DNA of 64,000 bases from DATKNA01 sp963755755 (GTDB lineage: Bacteria; Actinomycetota; Actinomycetes; Actinomycetales; Kineosporiaceae): assembly GCA_963755755.1 (NCBI GenBank), contig CAVWLJ010000005.1, positions 124,001 to 188,000 on the forward strand, read 5' to 3'. Under the pieces are notes generated by a model. That model made no database searches. It had not been told where the DNA came from and saw only the letters and a list, made by a program, of their open reading frames with translations. The position numbers and the translations under genes were made by a program. This document shows, piece after piece, positions 1-11,214 of this stretch (its first letter is position 1; the number at the start of each line of letters is the position of its first letter).

Positions 1-100
1 GTGGTGGAGTGAGGTGTTGCCGTCATGTCAGGTCGCCTTCTGTGTCCCGTGCTCCGCACGCGTGTCCGGCGGGCTCGTGATGCCACAGCACGAGGCTGGT

Positions 101-121
101 CCGGCAGGCCTGTCCTGCCGG
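101..121. terminator. Perfect 8-bp stem-loop downstream of the permease genes
   Basis: The arms CCGGCAGG and CCTGCCGG flank a 5-base loop. The hairpin lies about 95 bases past the stop of the last minus-strand permease, so it may end that transcript. There is no U-run, which is usual for actinobacterial terminators. Nothing else convincing is seen in bases 1-215; the short open frames there have no recognisable protein. Confidence 0.35.
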
Positions 122-215
122 GTCGCGCTGCTACCCGCTCCCCCGACCCAACCGTCGGCGCCCCTGCTGCGCATCCCGGCAGGGATCACAGTTCGAGAAC
201 GAAAGCCTTACGTCG

Positions 216-893
216 TCACCGAGCGCGCACGACCCGCAGCGGATCGAGTCGCCGCTGGAGCAGGGCCATGACTCCCTCGATGCTCAGCGCGAGCACGCAC
301 ACACAGAACGCTCCCGCGACGACCTCGGCCTGGTCCTGGGTGCCGAAGCCGTTGGTGATGATCGCCCCGAGCCCACCGCCCGCGACCAGGGCCGCGATCG
401 TGGCCGTGGCGATCACCTGGACGGCGGCCAGCCGCACCCCGCCCATGAGCAGGGACGTGGCCATCGGCAGCTCGACCTTCGCCAGCACCTGCGGGCCGTT
501 CATGCCCATCCCGCGTGCGGCGTCGACGGCCGCGGGGTCCACCTCGCTCACGCCGAGATAGGTGTTGGTGAGGATCGGCGGCAGCGCGAAGAGCACCAGC
601 GCGGTGATGATCGACACCGTGCTCAGCCCGAACGGGTCCGGCGCCAGCACGAGGATGACCAGGACCGCGAACGTGGGCACCGCACGGCCGACGTTCGACA
701 CTCCGACGGCGAGCCCGCCTCCGCGGTGGACGTGGCCGAGCCACAGCCCGATCGGGATCCCGATGAGGCAGGCGATGCCCAGCGCCGCGGCGGACACCCC
801 CACGTGCTCGAGCAGCCGTTGCGGGATCCCGTTGGGGCCCTGCCAGTTCGCCGGGTCCTGGAACCAGGCGACGACGCCGCCGATCCAGCCCAT
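216..893 (-). CDS. Osmoprotectant-type ABC transporter permease (second permease)
   Basis: This 225-residue inner-membrane permease matches the ProW/OpuC-type BPD_transp_1 family, which moves glycine betaine, choline or similar compatible solutes together with an ATPase and a binding protein. About six hydrophobic segments are visible. The EAA-type loop is recognisable around VDAARGMGMNGPQVL and is followed by PMATSLLMGGVR. The ATG at 893 overlaps the stop of the other permease in a TGATG junction, so the two are translationally coupled. The N-terminal PANWQGPNGIPQRLLEH is typical of the subunit. No solute-binding protein lies in the window; it may lie to the left. Substrate is inferred from family only. 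Confidence 0.85.
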   Translation of the reverse strand: MGWIGGVVAWFQDPANWQGPNGIPQRLLEHVGVSAAALGIACLIGIPIGLWLGHVHRGGGLAVGVSNVGRAVPTFAVLVILVLAPDPFGLSTVSIITALVLFALPPILTNTYLGVSEVDPAAVDAARGMGMNGPQVLAKVELPMATSLLMGGVRLAAVQVIATATIAALVAGGGLGAIITNGFGTQDQAEVVAGAFCVCVLALSIEGVMALLQRRLDPLRVVRAR

Positions 894-1546
894 CAGGCCA
901 CCCCTCCGCGCCGCCACGGCATCAGGAACCGCTGGGTTCCCAGGAGTACGACGTCGAGGACGAGCGCGATGACGACGCAGAGCACGGACGCCGTCAGCAC
1001 CTGCGCCTTGAAGTTGCTCTGCAGGCCGGTCTGGATGAGGTCTCCCAGCCCGCCGCTGCCGACGATGGTGCCGATCGTGGTGAGCGCGACCGTCGACACG
1101 GTGGCGATCCGCAGGCCCCCGATGAGGACCGGGAGCGCGAGCGGCATCTCGACCCGCCAGAGCAGGCCGTTCGGGGAGTAGCCCATGCCGCGCCCGGCGT
1201 CCCGGACCTCCTCCGGGACGCCGTCGAGCCCGGCCAGCACCGCCCGGACCAGGACCGTCAGCGAGTAGAGGACGAGGCCGACGATCACCGTCGTCTCGGT
1301 GAGCCCGGTGAACGGGAGCAGGAGCGAGAACAGCGCCAGCGACGGGATCGTGTAGATGGCGGTCGACGTCCCGAGGATCGTGGCGCGCAGCCGGTGGATC
1401 CGCCGGGCGACCAGAGCGAGCGGCAACGCCAGCAGCGCCCCGATGACTACTGAGATGATCGTGATGCGGAGGTGCTCGACCGTGGCGGCCGTGAGCTCGT
1501 CGGCGCGGGTGCGGACGTACTCGGGGCACACCCACGCGTTGCGCAC
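893..1546 (-). CDS. Osmoprotectant-type ABC transporter permease (first permease)
   Basis: This roughly 217-residue BPD_transp_1 permease is the partner of the following gene. The core has the EAA loop (VRDAGRGMGYSPNGLLWRVE) followed by PLALPVLIGGLR and the GGLGDLIQTG segment, as in OpuCB/OpuCD proteins. Its stop overlaps the next start by one base. The start is uncertain: GTG at 1546 gives VRNAWVCPEYV before the first membrane segment, and no strong ribosome binding site is seen. The gene is divergent from the ATPase gene, whose start lies 30-80 bases away, so one short region drives both halves of the transporter. Confidence 0.8.
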   Translation of the reverse strand: MRNAWVCPEYVRTRADELTAATVEHLRITIISVVIGALLALPLALVARRIHRLRATILGTSTAIYTIPSLALFSLLLPFTGLTETTVIVGLVLYSLTVLVRAVLAGLDGVPEEVRDAGRGMGYSPNGLLWRVEMPLALPVLIGGLRIATVSTVALTTIGTIVGSGGLGDLIQTGLQSNFKAQVLTASVLCVVIALVLDVVLLGTQRFLMPWRRGGVA

Positions 1547-1627
1547 CAGGCAGTCGTCCGCAACGGTTTGCGCATGTCCGCCGACCAGCGCCCTCCCGAT
1601 CACCTCGCCGAACCTACAGCCGACGAG

Positions 1628-2770
1628 ATGATCCGGCTCGACGGCCTGGGCAAGCGGTATCCCGACGGCACGGTGGCGGTCGACGACGTCACGCTGAGCG
1701 TGCGCCGCGGCGAGCTGGTGATGCTCGTCGGGCCCTCCGGCGGCGGGAAGTCGACCACGCTGCGGCTCATCAACCGGCTCATCGAGCCCACCTCCGGCCG
1801 GATCTGGCTGGACGGCCGGGACGTGACCCGGGAGCACCCGGAGAAGCTGCGCCGCGGCATCGGGTACGTCATCCAGCGCATCGGCCTGTTCCCGCACCGG
1901 ACGGTGGAGCAGAACGTCGCGACCGTGCCCGGGCTGCTCGGCTGGGACCGCGAGCGCACCCGGCGGCGCGTCGCCGAGCTCCTCGACCTCGTCGGCCTCG
2001 AACCGGAGACGTACGCCAAGCGCTACCCGAACGAGCTCTCCGGCGGCCAGCAGCAGCGCGTCGGGGTGGCACGGGCGCTCGCGGCGGATCCGCCCGTGCT
2101 GCTCATGGACGAGCCCTTCGGCGCCGTCGACCCGCTCGCGCGGGACCGCCTGCAGGAGCAGTTCCGCCGCATCCAGGGGGAGCTCCACAAGACCGTCGTG
2201 TTCGTCACGCACGACATCGACGAGGCCGTGCGGCTCGGCGACCGGATCGCCGTGCTCGGCCCGGCGGGCAAGCTCCAGCAGTACGCGGACCCGGCGACGC
2301 TCCTGGCGGCTCCCGCGAACGAGCAGGTCGCCGCGTTCGTCGGCGCCGACCGAGGGATCCGGCAGATGAGCGTCACCGAGCTCACCAGCCAGGACCTCGA
2401 CGAGCCCCCGACCGCACCCCCCGGCGGTGCGGACCGGGCTCCGGACGGCGCGCTGGTGGTGGACGCCGACGGCGCGGTCGCCGGCGTCGTGCGCGGCGGC
2501 CGGGTGCTGCCGGCACCGCCCGCCCTCGCCCTCGGCAGCACCTTGCGGCAGGCCTTCGCGGCCCTGGCCCGCGTCGACGCCGGCTTCGTGCCCGTCGTCG
2601 ACGGTGGCCGGTACGTGGGCGTCGTGACGCCGGAGGGCATCTACCAGGCCCTGCGCCGCAGCGCCCACGCCGTCGGCCAGGCCGCCGCCCCGGCGTCGGA
2701 GCCCACCGCGGAGCAGACGGCGGGGCAGACGGCCGAGCGGACGGCCGAGCAGACGGCGGCGGCGGGCTGA
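1628..2770 (+). CDS. Osmoprotectant-type ABC transporter ATPase with C-terminal CBS region
   Basis: This is the ATP-binding subunit of a ProV/OpuCA-like importer. It has Walker A GPSGGGKST, Q-loop VIQRIGLFPH, signature LSGGQQQRVGVARAL, Walker B VLLMDEPFGAVD and the switch histidine in FVTHDIDEA. After about residue 245 there is a degenerate CBS segment ending in FVPVVDGGRYVGVVTPEGI; in related importers such domains sense ionic strength. The C-terminus is a low-complexity TAEQ-type repeat. The start is taken at ATG 1628 (MIRLDGLGKRYPDG), where family homology begins; ATG 1574 is an in-frame alternative. It faces away from the two permease genes. Confidence 0.85.
   Translation: MIRLDGLGKRYPDGTVAVDDVTLSVRRGELVMLVGPSGGGKSTTLRLINRLIEPTSGRIWLDGRDVTREHPEKLRRGIGYVIQRIGLFPHRTVEQNVATVPGLLGWDRERTRRRVAELLDLVGLEPETYAKRYPNELSGGQQQRVGVARALAADPPVLLMDEPFGAVDPLARDRLQEQFRRIQGELHKTVVFVTHDIDEAVRLGDRIAVLGPAGKLQQYADPATLLAAPANEQVAAFVGADRGIRQMSVTELTSQDLDEPPTAPPGGADRAPDGALVVDADGAVAGVVRGGRVLPAPPALALGSTLRQAFAALARVDAGFVPVVDGGRYVGVVTPEGIYQALRRSAHAVGQAAAPASEPTAEQTAGQTAERTAEQTAAAG
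2705..2758 (+). repeat. 12-bp tandem repeat in the ATPase C-terminus
   Basis: About four and a half copies of a 12-base unit related to ACGGCCGAGCAG encode successive TAEQ, TAGQ, TAER and TAEQ tetrapeptides at the very end of the ATPase. The copies keep the frame, so copy number could vary without disrupting the protein. Confidence 0.7.
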
Positions 2771-2917
2771 GGCCTGGTCCCCGTACGCTCGTGAGCTCGA
2801 CCCCCGGGGCGAACGACCGCAGGCATGGGTCGATCAGGGGTGGGTGACTGCCCGGGCGGCGGCCGGGCTAGTGGCCGGCTCGCGCAAGGAGGAGCCGATG
2901 CCGGAAGGAGGGGGCGG

Positions 2918-4297
2918 ATGAGGGCCCGCGCGATACCGGTGCTGGTGGTCGCCGTCGCCACGGCAGTGACGGTGACGGCCTGCACGACGACACCGAAGCC
3001 GGCGACGCCGACGTCGCCCTCGCGGACGCCGTCCGCCGCGCCCTCCCGGCCGTCCCCGACCCCGGGACCGCCCTTCGCGGCCGACGCCGGCGCGCGGCAG
3101 CCCGACGTCCCGGCCCCGCCGACGACCCAGGACTGCCTGGAGCAGGCCAAGGCCCGGTGCTACTCGCCCGCCCAGCTGGCCCGCGCCTACGACCTGGAAC
3201 CCCTCTGGCGCGAAGGCTGGACCGGGCAGGGCCGGACCATCGCCATCGTCGACTCCTTCGGCTCGCCGACGATCCGCAAGGACCTGCACACGTTCGACGC
3301 GACCTTCGGCTACCCCGACCCCAAGCTGACGATCGTGCAGCCCGCCGGCAAGGTCCCGGCGTTCGACCGGACCGACAGCGACCAGACCGGCTGGGCCGGC
3401 GAGACGACGCTCGACGTCGAGTGGGCGCACGCGATGGCACCCGGGCGCCGACATCCTCCTGGTCGAGACACCGGTCGCCGAGACCGAGGGGATCACCGGC
3501 TTCCCCGAGATCGTCAAGGCCGAGACGTACGTCCTCGAGCACGACCTCGCCGACGTCATCTCGCAGAGCCTGGGCGCGACCGAGCAGACGTTCAGCAGCA
3601 AGGCGCAGTTGCGCAGCCAGCGCAGCGCCTTCGTGCGGGCGCAGGCCGAGGGGGTCAGCGTGCTCGCCGCCTCCGGTGACGACGGCCCGCTGGCCCGCGA
3701 CCTCCACGAGCGCCGGCTGCCGACCCGCGGCGTGGGCTGGCCGGCCAGCGACCCGTTGGTGACGGCCGTGGGCGGCACGGCCCTCACCCTGGACGCGCAG
3801 GGACGCCGGGAGGCGCCGGACGCGGCGCTGGGGCGGCGCCGGCCAGAGCGGGGCCTCCGGCGGGGGCCTCTCGACCGTCTTCGACCGCCCGGACTGGCAG
3901 GACGGCGTCGAGTCCGCGGTGCACGGCGCCCGCGGCGTCCCCGACATCAGCATGAGCGCGGCGGTGAGCGGCGGAGCGCTGGTGTGGAGCAGTTACTCCG
4001 GCAGCGGCGGGTGGCAGGTCATCGGCGGCACGAGCGAGGCCACCCCGTTGCTCGCCGGTGTCGTGGCCATCGCCGACCAGTACGCGGGGCGCCGGCTGGG
4101 CCTGCTCAACCCCACCCTGTACCGGCTCGCCGCCGGCGGCGGCACCGGGAGCGGCATCGTGGACGTGACGCACGGCTCCGAACGCCGTGGGCACCCGGCC
4201 CGGCTTTCCGGCCGGGCGGGGCTACGACCTCGCGACGGGGCTGGGGACGGTGAACGCGAACGCGCTCGTGCGCGCGCTGGCTACGGCGTCAGGGTGA
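2918..4297 (+). CDS. Secreted sedolisin (S53) family serine-carboxyl protease, frameshifted
   Basis: The product is an exported acid protease of MEROPS family S53. The start at 2918 follows a strong AAGGAGGGGG site. The N-terminus is a lipoprotein signal with lipobox VTAC, then a Pro/Thr/Ser-rich linker. The catalytic Glu and Asp lie in GETTLDVEWAH and the Ser in GGTSEATPLLAG. No long pro-domain is apparent. The reading frame changes three times: near 3447 (ACCCGGGCGCC reads through if one G is dropped), near 3830 (GCGCTGGGG, one C) and near 4171 (TCCGAACGCC, one G). Each repair restores a smooth S53 sequence ending in TASG. The three +1 changes are more likely sequence errors than decay. The 3-prime end overlaps the convergent phosphatase gene by 17 bases. 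Confidence 0.75.
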
Positions 4298-6005
4298 CGG
4301 CGAGCAGTGCGATGTCGTCGTCGTGACCGGGCCCGCGGCCCATCACCTCGAGCGCGGCCGCGCACACTGCGTCGGGGCACCCGGACGTCGAGCGGGCATC
4401 CGCGGCCAGACCCGCCCTGAGCTTCTCGATGCCCTCGTAGACGGGCAGTGAGCGGTCCTCGACGAGTCCGTCGGTGAACAGCAGCAGGGTGTCGCCCCGC
4501 GCCAGGGCGACGTCGGCCACCCCGAACGAGCGGCCCGCGACGCCGAGCGGCGGCCCGGGGTCGAGCTCCACCCCGGTCACCTCCCCGTCGGCGCGCAGGA
4601 CGACGGGGGCCGGATGGCCGGCGGAGGCGATCGCCAGGGCACCGGTGGCGGGCTCGAGGACGCCGTAGAGCGCCGTGACCAGCTCCCCGTCCTCGAGCGC
4701 CTGCACGAGGGCGTCCACGCGGCCCAGCACGCCCTGCGGCGGGTGGTTCTCCAGCGCGTACCCGCGCAAGCTGGCCCGCAGCTGCCCCATCACCGCGGCG
4801 GCACGGACGCCGCGGCCCATGACGTCGCCGACGGTGAGCCCGACCCGAGCGGACGGCAGCGCCACGGCGTCGTAGAAGTCGCCGCCGACCTCGGTGCCGT
4901 CCGCGCCCGGCAGGTACCGGCTGGCCAGGAGGAGGCCGGGGATGTCCGGGAGGCGGCGCGGGAGCAGGCTGCGCTGGAGCGTGACCGCCACCTCGCGCTG
5001 CTGCTCGTACAGCCGGGCGTTGTCGAGGGCGAGGGCCGCCCGACGCACGACGTTCTCGACGAGGTCGTCGTCGGCGTCGGTCATCTCGGCGGAGCGCGCG
5101 ACGGTCACGGCGCCGAAGGTGCGGCCGCGAGCGCGGAGCGGCACCGAGAGCGCGTCCCGGGTGTCCAGGGCGCGCAGCAGCGCGAGCACGGACTCGTCGC
5201 CCGCGGCGATCCGTTCGAGCACCGCGTCGTCGATCCCCCGCATCCGTACGGTGCGACCCCGCCCGATCGCCGGCCCGGCACCGTACTCCTGGTCGCGGCG
5301 GACGGGAGTGACCTCCAGCAGCCGGCCCAGTGCGGGGTCGATCTCGGCGTCCCGGTGCCTGGCGCGAACCAGGTGGATCGCGTTGCCGTCGCCGACGAGG
5401 TGGACGGAGCACCAGTCGGCGATCCCCGGCACGAGGAGGTCGACGACCGCGTCGAGCACCTGCTCGGTCCGCAGGCCCGCGGCGAGCAGCTCCCCGGACC
5501 GCGCGAGCACCCGGGTGCGCTCCTCGGCGCGGCGGGCGTCGGACACCTCGGAGGCCACGCAGACGACGGCGACGATCCGGCCGCGGTCCCGGTCTCGCGC
5601 GGGGAACCACGTGACCTGCCAGGTCCGCGGGATGCCGTGCAGGTCGACGACGACGACGTCCTCCCCGGCCACGACCTCGCCGGAGGCCAGGAGCCGCTCG
5701 AACTGCGCACGGACGGCGGGGGCGCTGTCGGCGAGCACGTCCTCGAGGGTGCGACCGACGTGCTCCTCGGGGCTCGGTCCGTTGGCCCGCGCGAGGAGGT
5801 CGTTGATCCGCAGATAGCGCCCGGTGGGGTCGAGCACGGCGATGCCGACCGGGGACTCGCCGTACATGGTCGCCAGGACGGCGGCGTCGACGGCGGCGAG
5901 CGCGGTTTCCGGATCGGTGACCTCGACCTCGACCGGCCGGTCCGGCACCGACTGCCGGCGGAGCGCGGTGAGGAGGACCTGGGCCATGCGTTCGGGCATC
6001 CTCAC
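4281..6005 (-). CDS. PAS-GAF-PP2C (SpoIIE-type) protein serine phosphatase
   Basis: This is a 574-residue cytoplasmic signalling phosphatase. A PAS fold (about residues 45-155, with GIAVLDPTGRYLRINDLLA) is followed by a GAF-like domain (about 165-330) and a SpoIIE/PP2C phosphatase domain (about 350-572). The metal-binding motifs GGDFYD, GDVMGRG, SAGHPAP, LLFTDGLVE and GHDDDIALL are all visible. Such proteins usually dephosphorylate anti-anti-sigma factors in partner-switching pathways, but no anti-sigma or STAS gene is adjacent. Start is GTG 6005 or ATG 5999. There is no membrane segment. The ligand of the sensor domains is unknown. Confidence 0.85.
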   Translation of the reverse strand: MRMPERMAQVLLTALRRQSVPDRPVEVEVTDPETALAAVDAAVLATMYGESPVGIAVLDPTGRYLRINDLLARANGPSPEEHVGRTLEDVLADSAPAVRAQFERLLASGEVVAGEDVVVVDLHGIPRTWQVTWFPARDRDRGRIVAVVCVASEVSDARRAEERTRVLARSGELLAAGLRTEQVLDAVVDLLVPGIADWCSVHLVGDGNAIHLVRARHRDAEIDPALGRLLEVTPVRRDQEYGAGPAIGRGRTVRMRGIDDAVLERIAAGDESVLALLRALDTRDALSVPLRARGRTFGAVTVARSAEMTDADDDLVENVVRRAALALDNARLYEQQREVAVTLQRSLLPRRLPDIPGLLLASRYLPGADGTEVGGDFYDAVALPSARVGLTVGDVMGRGVRAAAVMGQLRASLRGYALENHPPQGVLGRVDALVQALEDGELVTALYGVLEPATGALAIASAGHPAPVVLRADGEVTGVELDPGPPLGVAGRSFGVADVALARGDTLLLFTDGLVEDRSLPVYEGIEKLRAGLAADARSTSGCPDAVCAAALEVMGRGPGHDDDIALLAVTLTP

Positions 6006-6122
6006 CGCCTCTCCGCCGGGGTCGCCAGAGCGCCGAGCGACCGCCGGGGCGCTAGCCGCACCGTAATCGCATCCGCCGGACAGGGCGAACCCACCCGCTC
6101 CGGGACGATCCGGCGCGTCCCC

Positions 6123-6635
6123 TCACTCCCCCGGGCGGCGCTGCGGGGGCGGGCCGACCGCCTCGTCGTCCGCGCGGAGGCCTCCCGGGCCCGGCTCCTC
6201 GTCGTCCGACAGCCGGCACCAGCGCTGCGCGACGAAGCCGGCGACGGCGAGCACCACGGAGGCGAGCGCGGTCGCCCCCGCGACGAGGAGACGCTCGCGC
6301 CGCAGCCCCGAGACGTTGGAGTACAGCACCAGCGACTGCGCCACGTACCAGCCGGTCAGCAGGGCACCGCCGAAGATCGCGGCCTTGGCGAGGACGGCGA
6401 CCCGAGCGGCGAACAGCGGGTCGAGGGGGGCCCTGCGCCGGCCGCGGACGGACCGGCGGACCTCCCACCCGAGCACGAGCACGACGCCGGCGACGACGAC
6501 GATCGCGACGGCCGCCAGCCAGGGCAGGGGCAGCAGGCGACCGCCCTGCCGGGTCCACAGGTCGAGCCCGAACCAGGCCACCGCGGCGGTGATCAGCGCC
6601 GTCAGCACGGCCGACGAGATCCGGGCGGGCTTCAC
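6123..6635 (-). CDS. DUF3180 family membrane protein
   Basis: This 170-residue protein has four predicted membrane segments (for example LPLPWLAAVAIVVVAGVVLV and an AGATALASVVLAVAGF segment) and a charged C-terminal tail. It matches the actinobacterial DUF3180 family, which sits directly after folK in many genomes, as here. The GTG start at 6635 overlaps the folB-folK stop in a GTGA junction, so it is the last gene of the folate operon. Function is unknown; its conserved position suggests a role linked to the ftsH-folate transcript rather than to folate chemistry itself. Confidence 0.8.
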   Translation of the reverse strand: MKPARISSAVLTALITAAVAWFGLDLWTRQGGRLLPLPWLAAVAIVVVAGVVLVLGWEVRRSVRGRRRAPLDPLFAARVAVLAKAAIFGGALLTGWYVAQSLVLYSNVSGLRRERLLVAGATALASVVLAVAGFVAQRWCRLSDDEEPGPGGLRADDEAVGPPPQRRPGE

Positions 6636-7570
6636 GCGGGCACCTCCAGGTGCACGTCGGGCCGGGGCCTCACCCCGGGGAGAGGACCGGGCAGACCCGG
6701 GAGCACGTCCGCGGCCGCACCGTCCCGGCTCCCGGCGAGGTCCGCGAGCAGGTCGAGCACGGGGACGGACCCGCCGGCGACGGCGAGCCGGGCCTGCGGG
6801 TCGAGGGCCGCCCACGGCGCGAGCACGAAGGCGCGGGTCGCCGCGCGGGGGTGCGGTAGCACGAGGTCGGGCGTGCGGAGCGCGAGGCCGCCGTACGTGA
6901 CGATGTCGACGTCGAGGGTCCGGGCGGCCCAGCGGACGCGCCGCTCGCGGCCGTGCCGCTGCTCGACGGCGAGGCAGGCGGCGAGCAGGGCGTGCGGAGG
7001 AAGGGTGCTGCGGACGGCGACCACGGTGTTGAGGTACTCCGGCTGCTCCGGGCCGCCGACCGGGTCGGTCTCGACGACGGGCGCCACGCCGACGACCTCG
7101 AGGCCGGGGGTGGCGGCGAGGTCGCGCACGGCGGCGGCCAGGGTGGCGGCGCGATCACCGAGGTTGGCGCCCAGGGCGAGGACGCCGTCCCGCGGCGGGG
7201 GCAGCACCTCCGCACGGGTGCGCCGGAGGGTCACGGCCACGTCCCCGAACGTCTCGGGGATCGGTGCCGCCGGCTTGTGCACGGTGACCTCGACGGCCTC
7301 GACCCGGGGGTCGGTGACGCACACCCGGGCCAGCCGTTCGGCGAGGGCCTCGATCAGGTCGACGGGCTCACCGCGGACGACGTCCGCGAGGGCGCGGGCG
7401 AGCTCGCCGTAGTGGACGGTCCGGGTGAGGTCGTCGGTGGCGGCGGCGCCGCGGAGGTCGAGCTCGAGGACGGCGTCGACGACGAAATCCTGGCCGTCGC
7501 GTCGCTCCTCGGGCAGCACGCCGTGGTGACCGCGGGCGACCAGGCCGCGCAGCGCGATGCGGTCGTTCAC
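6632..7570 (-). CDS. folBK: Fused dihydroneopterin aldolase (FolB) - HPPK (FolK)
   Basis: A single 312-residue frame carries two folate enzymes. Residues 1-120 are FolB (IALRGLVARGHHGVLPEER, then VTVHKPAAPIPETFGDV), which splits dihydroneopterin to 6-hydroxymethyl-dihydropterin. From about residue 128 comes FolK (LALGANLGDR, RWAARTLDVDI, LPHPRAATRAFVLAPW), which pyrophosphorylates that product. No internal stop or frame change separates them. In many relatives folB and folK are two overlapping genes. The GTG at 7570 overlaps the folP stop (GTGA) and the stop overlaps DUF3180. The product channels to FolP next door. Confidence 0.9.
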   Translation of the reverse strand: MNDRIALRGLVARGHHGVLPEERRDGQDFVVDAVLELDLRGAAATDDLTRTVHYGELARALADVVRGEPVDLIEALAERLARVCVTDPRVEAVEVTVHKPAAPIPETFGDVAVTLRRTRAEVLPPPRDGVLALGANLGDRAATLAAAVRDLAATPGLEVVGVAPVVETDPVGGPEQPEYLNTVVAVRSTLPPHALLAACLAVEQRHGRERRVRWAARTLDVDIVTYGGLALRTPDLVLPHPRAATRAFVLAPWAALDPQARLAVAGGSVPVLDLLADLAGSRDGAAADVLPGLPGPLPGVRPRPDVHLEVPA

Positions 7571-8460
7571 GGCGCGGCCGTCCCGCGCGCGGCCGCGACG
7601 GCGGCGACGACGCGGACGGCGTCGGCGGAGGGCCGTGCCTCGTGGACGCGGACGCACCAGGCGCCGGCGGACGCCGCGAGGACCGTGGTCGCGACGGTGG
7701 CGGCGTCGCGCTCCTCGGGAACCGGGACCTCGCCCGGCGACGTGACGGCCCGGCCGAGGAACCGCTTGCGCGACGTGCCGACGAGCAGGGGGTGGCCGAG
7801 GGCGACGAGCTCCTCCAGGCGAGCGAGCAGCGCCCAACTGTGCTCGGCCCGCTTGGCGAAGCCGAATCCGGGGTCGAGGACGACGTGGTCGGCGTCCACA
7901 CCGGCGTCGACCAGCGCCTCCACCCGACGCTCGAGCTCCGACCGGACGTCCGCCACGACGTCCCCGTAGACGGCGAGCTGCTCCATGCGGTCGCTCTCGC
8001 CGCGCCAGTGCATCGCCACGTACGGCACCCGGGCGTCGGCGACGAGCTCAGCCATCGCGGGGTCGGCGAGGCCGCCGCTGACGTCGTTGACGAGCACCGC
8101 GCCGGCGGACAGCGCCGCGTCCGCGACCTCGGCGCGGGTGGTGTCGATGCTGACGGCGAGACCGGCGCCGACGAGGGCTTCGACGACGGGGAGCACCCGC
8201 CGCAGCTCCTCGCCGAGCTGGACCCGCAGCGCGCCCGGCCGGGTGGACTCGCCGCCGACGTCCAGGATGTCCGCGCCGTCGGCGGCGAGCGCGAGCCCGC
8301 GGGCGACGGCGTCACCGGGCTCGTACCAGCGGCCCCCGTCGCTGAAGGAATCGGGCGTGACGTTGACGACGCCCATGACGAGGCAGCGGTCGAGCGACGC
8401 GAGCGCGGCGGGCAGCCCGGCGGGTCGGCGGACCCGCTGCTGCGGGGACGCCGCCGTCAT
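7567..8460 (-). CDS. folP: Dihydropteroate synthase
   Basis: FolP condenses p-aminobenzoate with the pterin pyrophosphate made by FolK. The 297-residue TIM-barrel shows the family motifs GVVNVTPDSFSDGG, ILDVGGESTRPGA, SIDTTRAEV, VNDVSGG, VLDPGFGFAK and GTSRKRFLG. The ATG at 8460 overlaps the folE stop in an ATGA junction. The extra N-terminal TAASPQQRVRR before the barrel is ordinary for actinobacteria. It is the target family of sulfonamides. Confidence 0.95.
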   Translation of the reverse strand: MTAASPQQRVRRPAGLPAALASLDRCLVMGVVNVTPDSFSDGGRWYEPGDAVARGLALAADGADILDVGGESTRPGALRVQLGEELRRVLPVVEALVGAGLAVSIDTTRAEVADAALSAGAVLVNDVSGGLADPAMAELVADARVPYVAMHWRGESDRMEQLAVYGDVVADVRSELERRVEALVDAGVDADHVVLDPGFGFAKRAEHSWALLARLEELVALGHPLLVGTSRKRFLGRAVTSPGEVPVPEERDAATVATTVLAASAGAWCVRVHEARPSADAVRVVAAVAAARGTAAP

Positions 8461-9082
8461 CGGTCGCCGCTGCGGGCGAGGATGAGGCTCATCGCCTCGG
8501 CGCGGGTGGCCGGGTTGCGCAGCTGCCCCCGGACGGCGGAGGTGACGGCCCGCGACCCGGGCTTGCGGACGCCGCGCATCGCCATGCACAGGTGCTGGCA
8601 CTCGACGACGACGATGACGCCACGGGCGCCGGCGACCTCGGTCATGGCGTCGGCCACCTGCGTCGTCAGCCGCTCCTGCACCTGCGGGCGGCGGGCGTAG
8701 ACGTCGACCAGCCGGGCGATCTTGGACAGGCCGGCGATGCGACCGTCGGCGGCCGGGATGTAGCCGACGTGCGCGACGCCGTGGAACGGCAGCAGGTGGT
8801 GCTCGCAGACGGAGAACACCTCGATGTCGCGGACCAGGACGAGCTCGTCGTGGCCGAGGTCGAAGGTCGTCGTGAGGACGTCGCGCGGCTCCTGCCGCAG
8901 GCCCGCGAAGATCTCGATGTAGGCGCGGGCGACCCTGATCGGGGTGTCCCGCAGCCCCTCCCGGTCGGGGTCCTCGCCGATGCCGACCAGCAGCTCACGC
9001 ACAGCGGCCTCGACCCGCGCGGCGTCGTACGCCGGGCGGGTCGAGGCCGCGTCTGCCGGAATGCCGTCGAGCGAGGCTTCGC

Positions 9083-9086
<4 letters not shown>
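8457..9086 (-). CDS. folE: GTP cyclohydrolase I
   Basis: FolE converts GTP to dihydroneopterin triphosphate, the first step of folate synthesis. The 209-residue protein has the zinc and active-site motifs SVCEHHLLPFHGVAHVGY and VVECQHLCMAMRGV, and the dimer/decamer core GLSKIARLVDVYARRPQVQE. GTG 9086 overlaps the ftsH stop (GTGA), placing it in the same transcript as the upstream protease. Full length for the family, no anomalies. Confidence 0.95.
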
Positions 9087-11035
<1,949 letters not shown>

Positions 11036-11214
11036 ACCTCGGGGGCAGCCAGCCCCGTCCTTCCTGCTCGGTCATCCCGCCGCCTTCTGGCGGACGGTCG
11101 GGCGCACCCCAAGGTCGGCGTGCGTTCCGGAAGTGCCAACGGGCGGCTAGACAGCAGTGTTCCGACGTTACGCCTGCAGCGCAACGCGGTCGATGTCTTG
11201 TCGCCCGACCGGTC

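Noticed and set aside
2918..4297. The S53 protease as a true pseudogene
   Set aside because: All three breaks are single extra bases, the catalytic residues are intact, and the same error type occurs across the window, so decay is not the best explanation.
4614..7412. A 932-codon open frame on the plus strand
   Set aside because: It is antisense to the PP2C phosphatase, DUF3180 and folBK genes, all of which have strong motifs. Composition is Arg/Gly/Pro-rich without domains.
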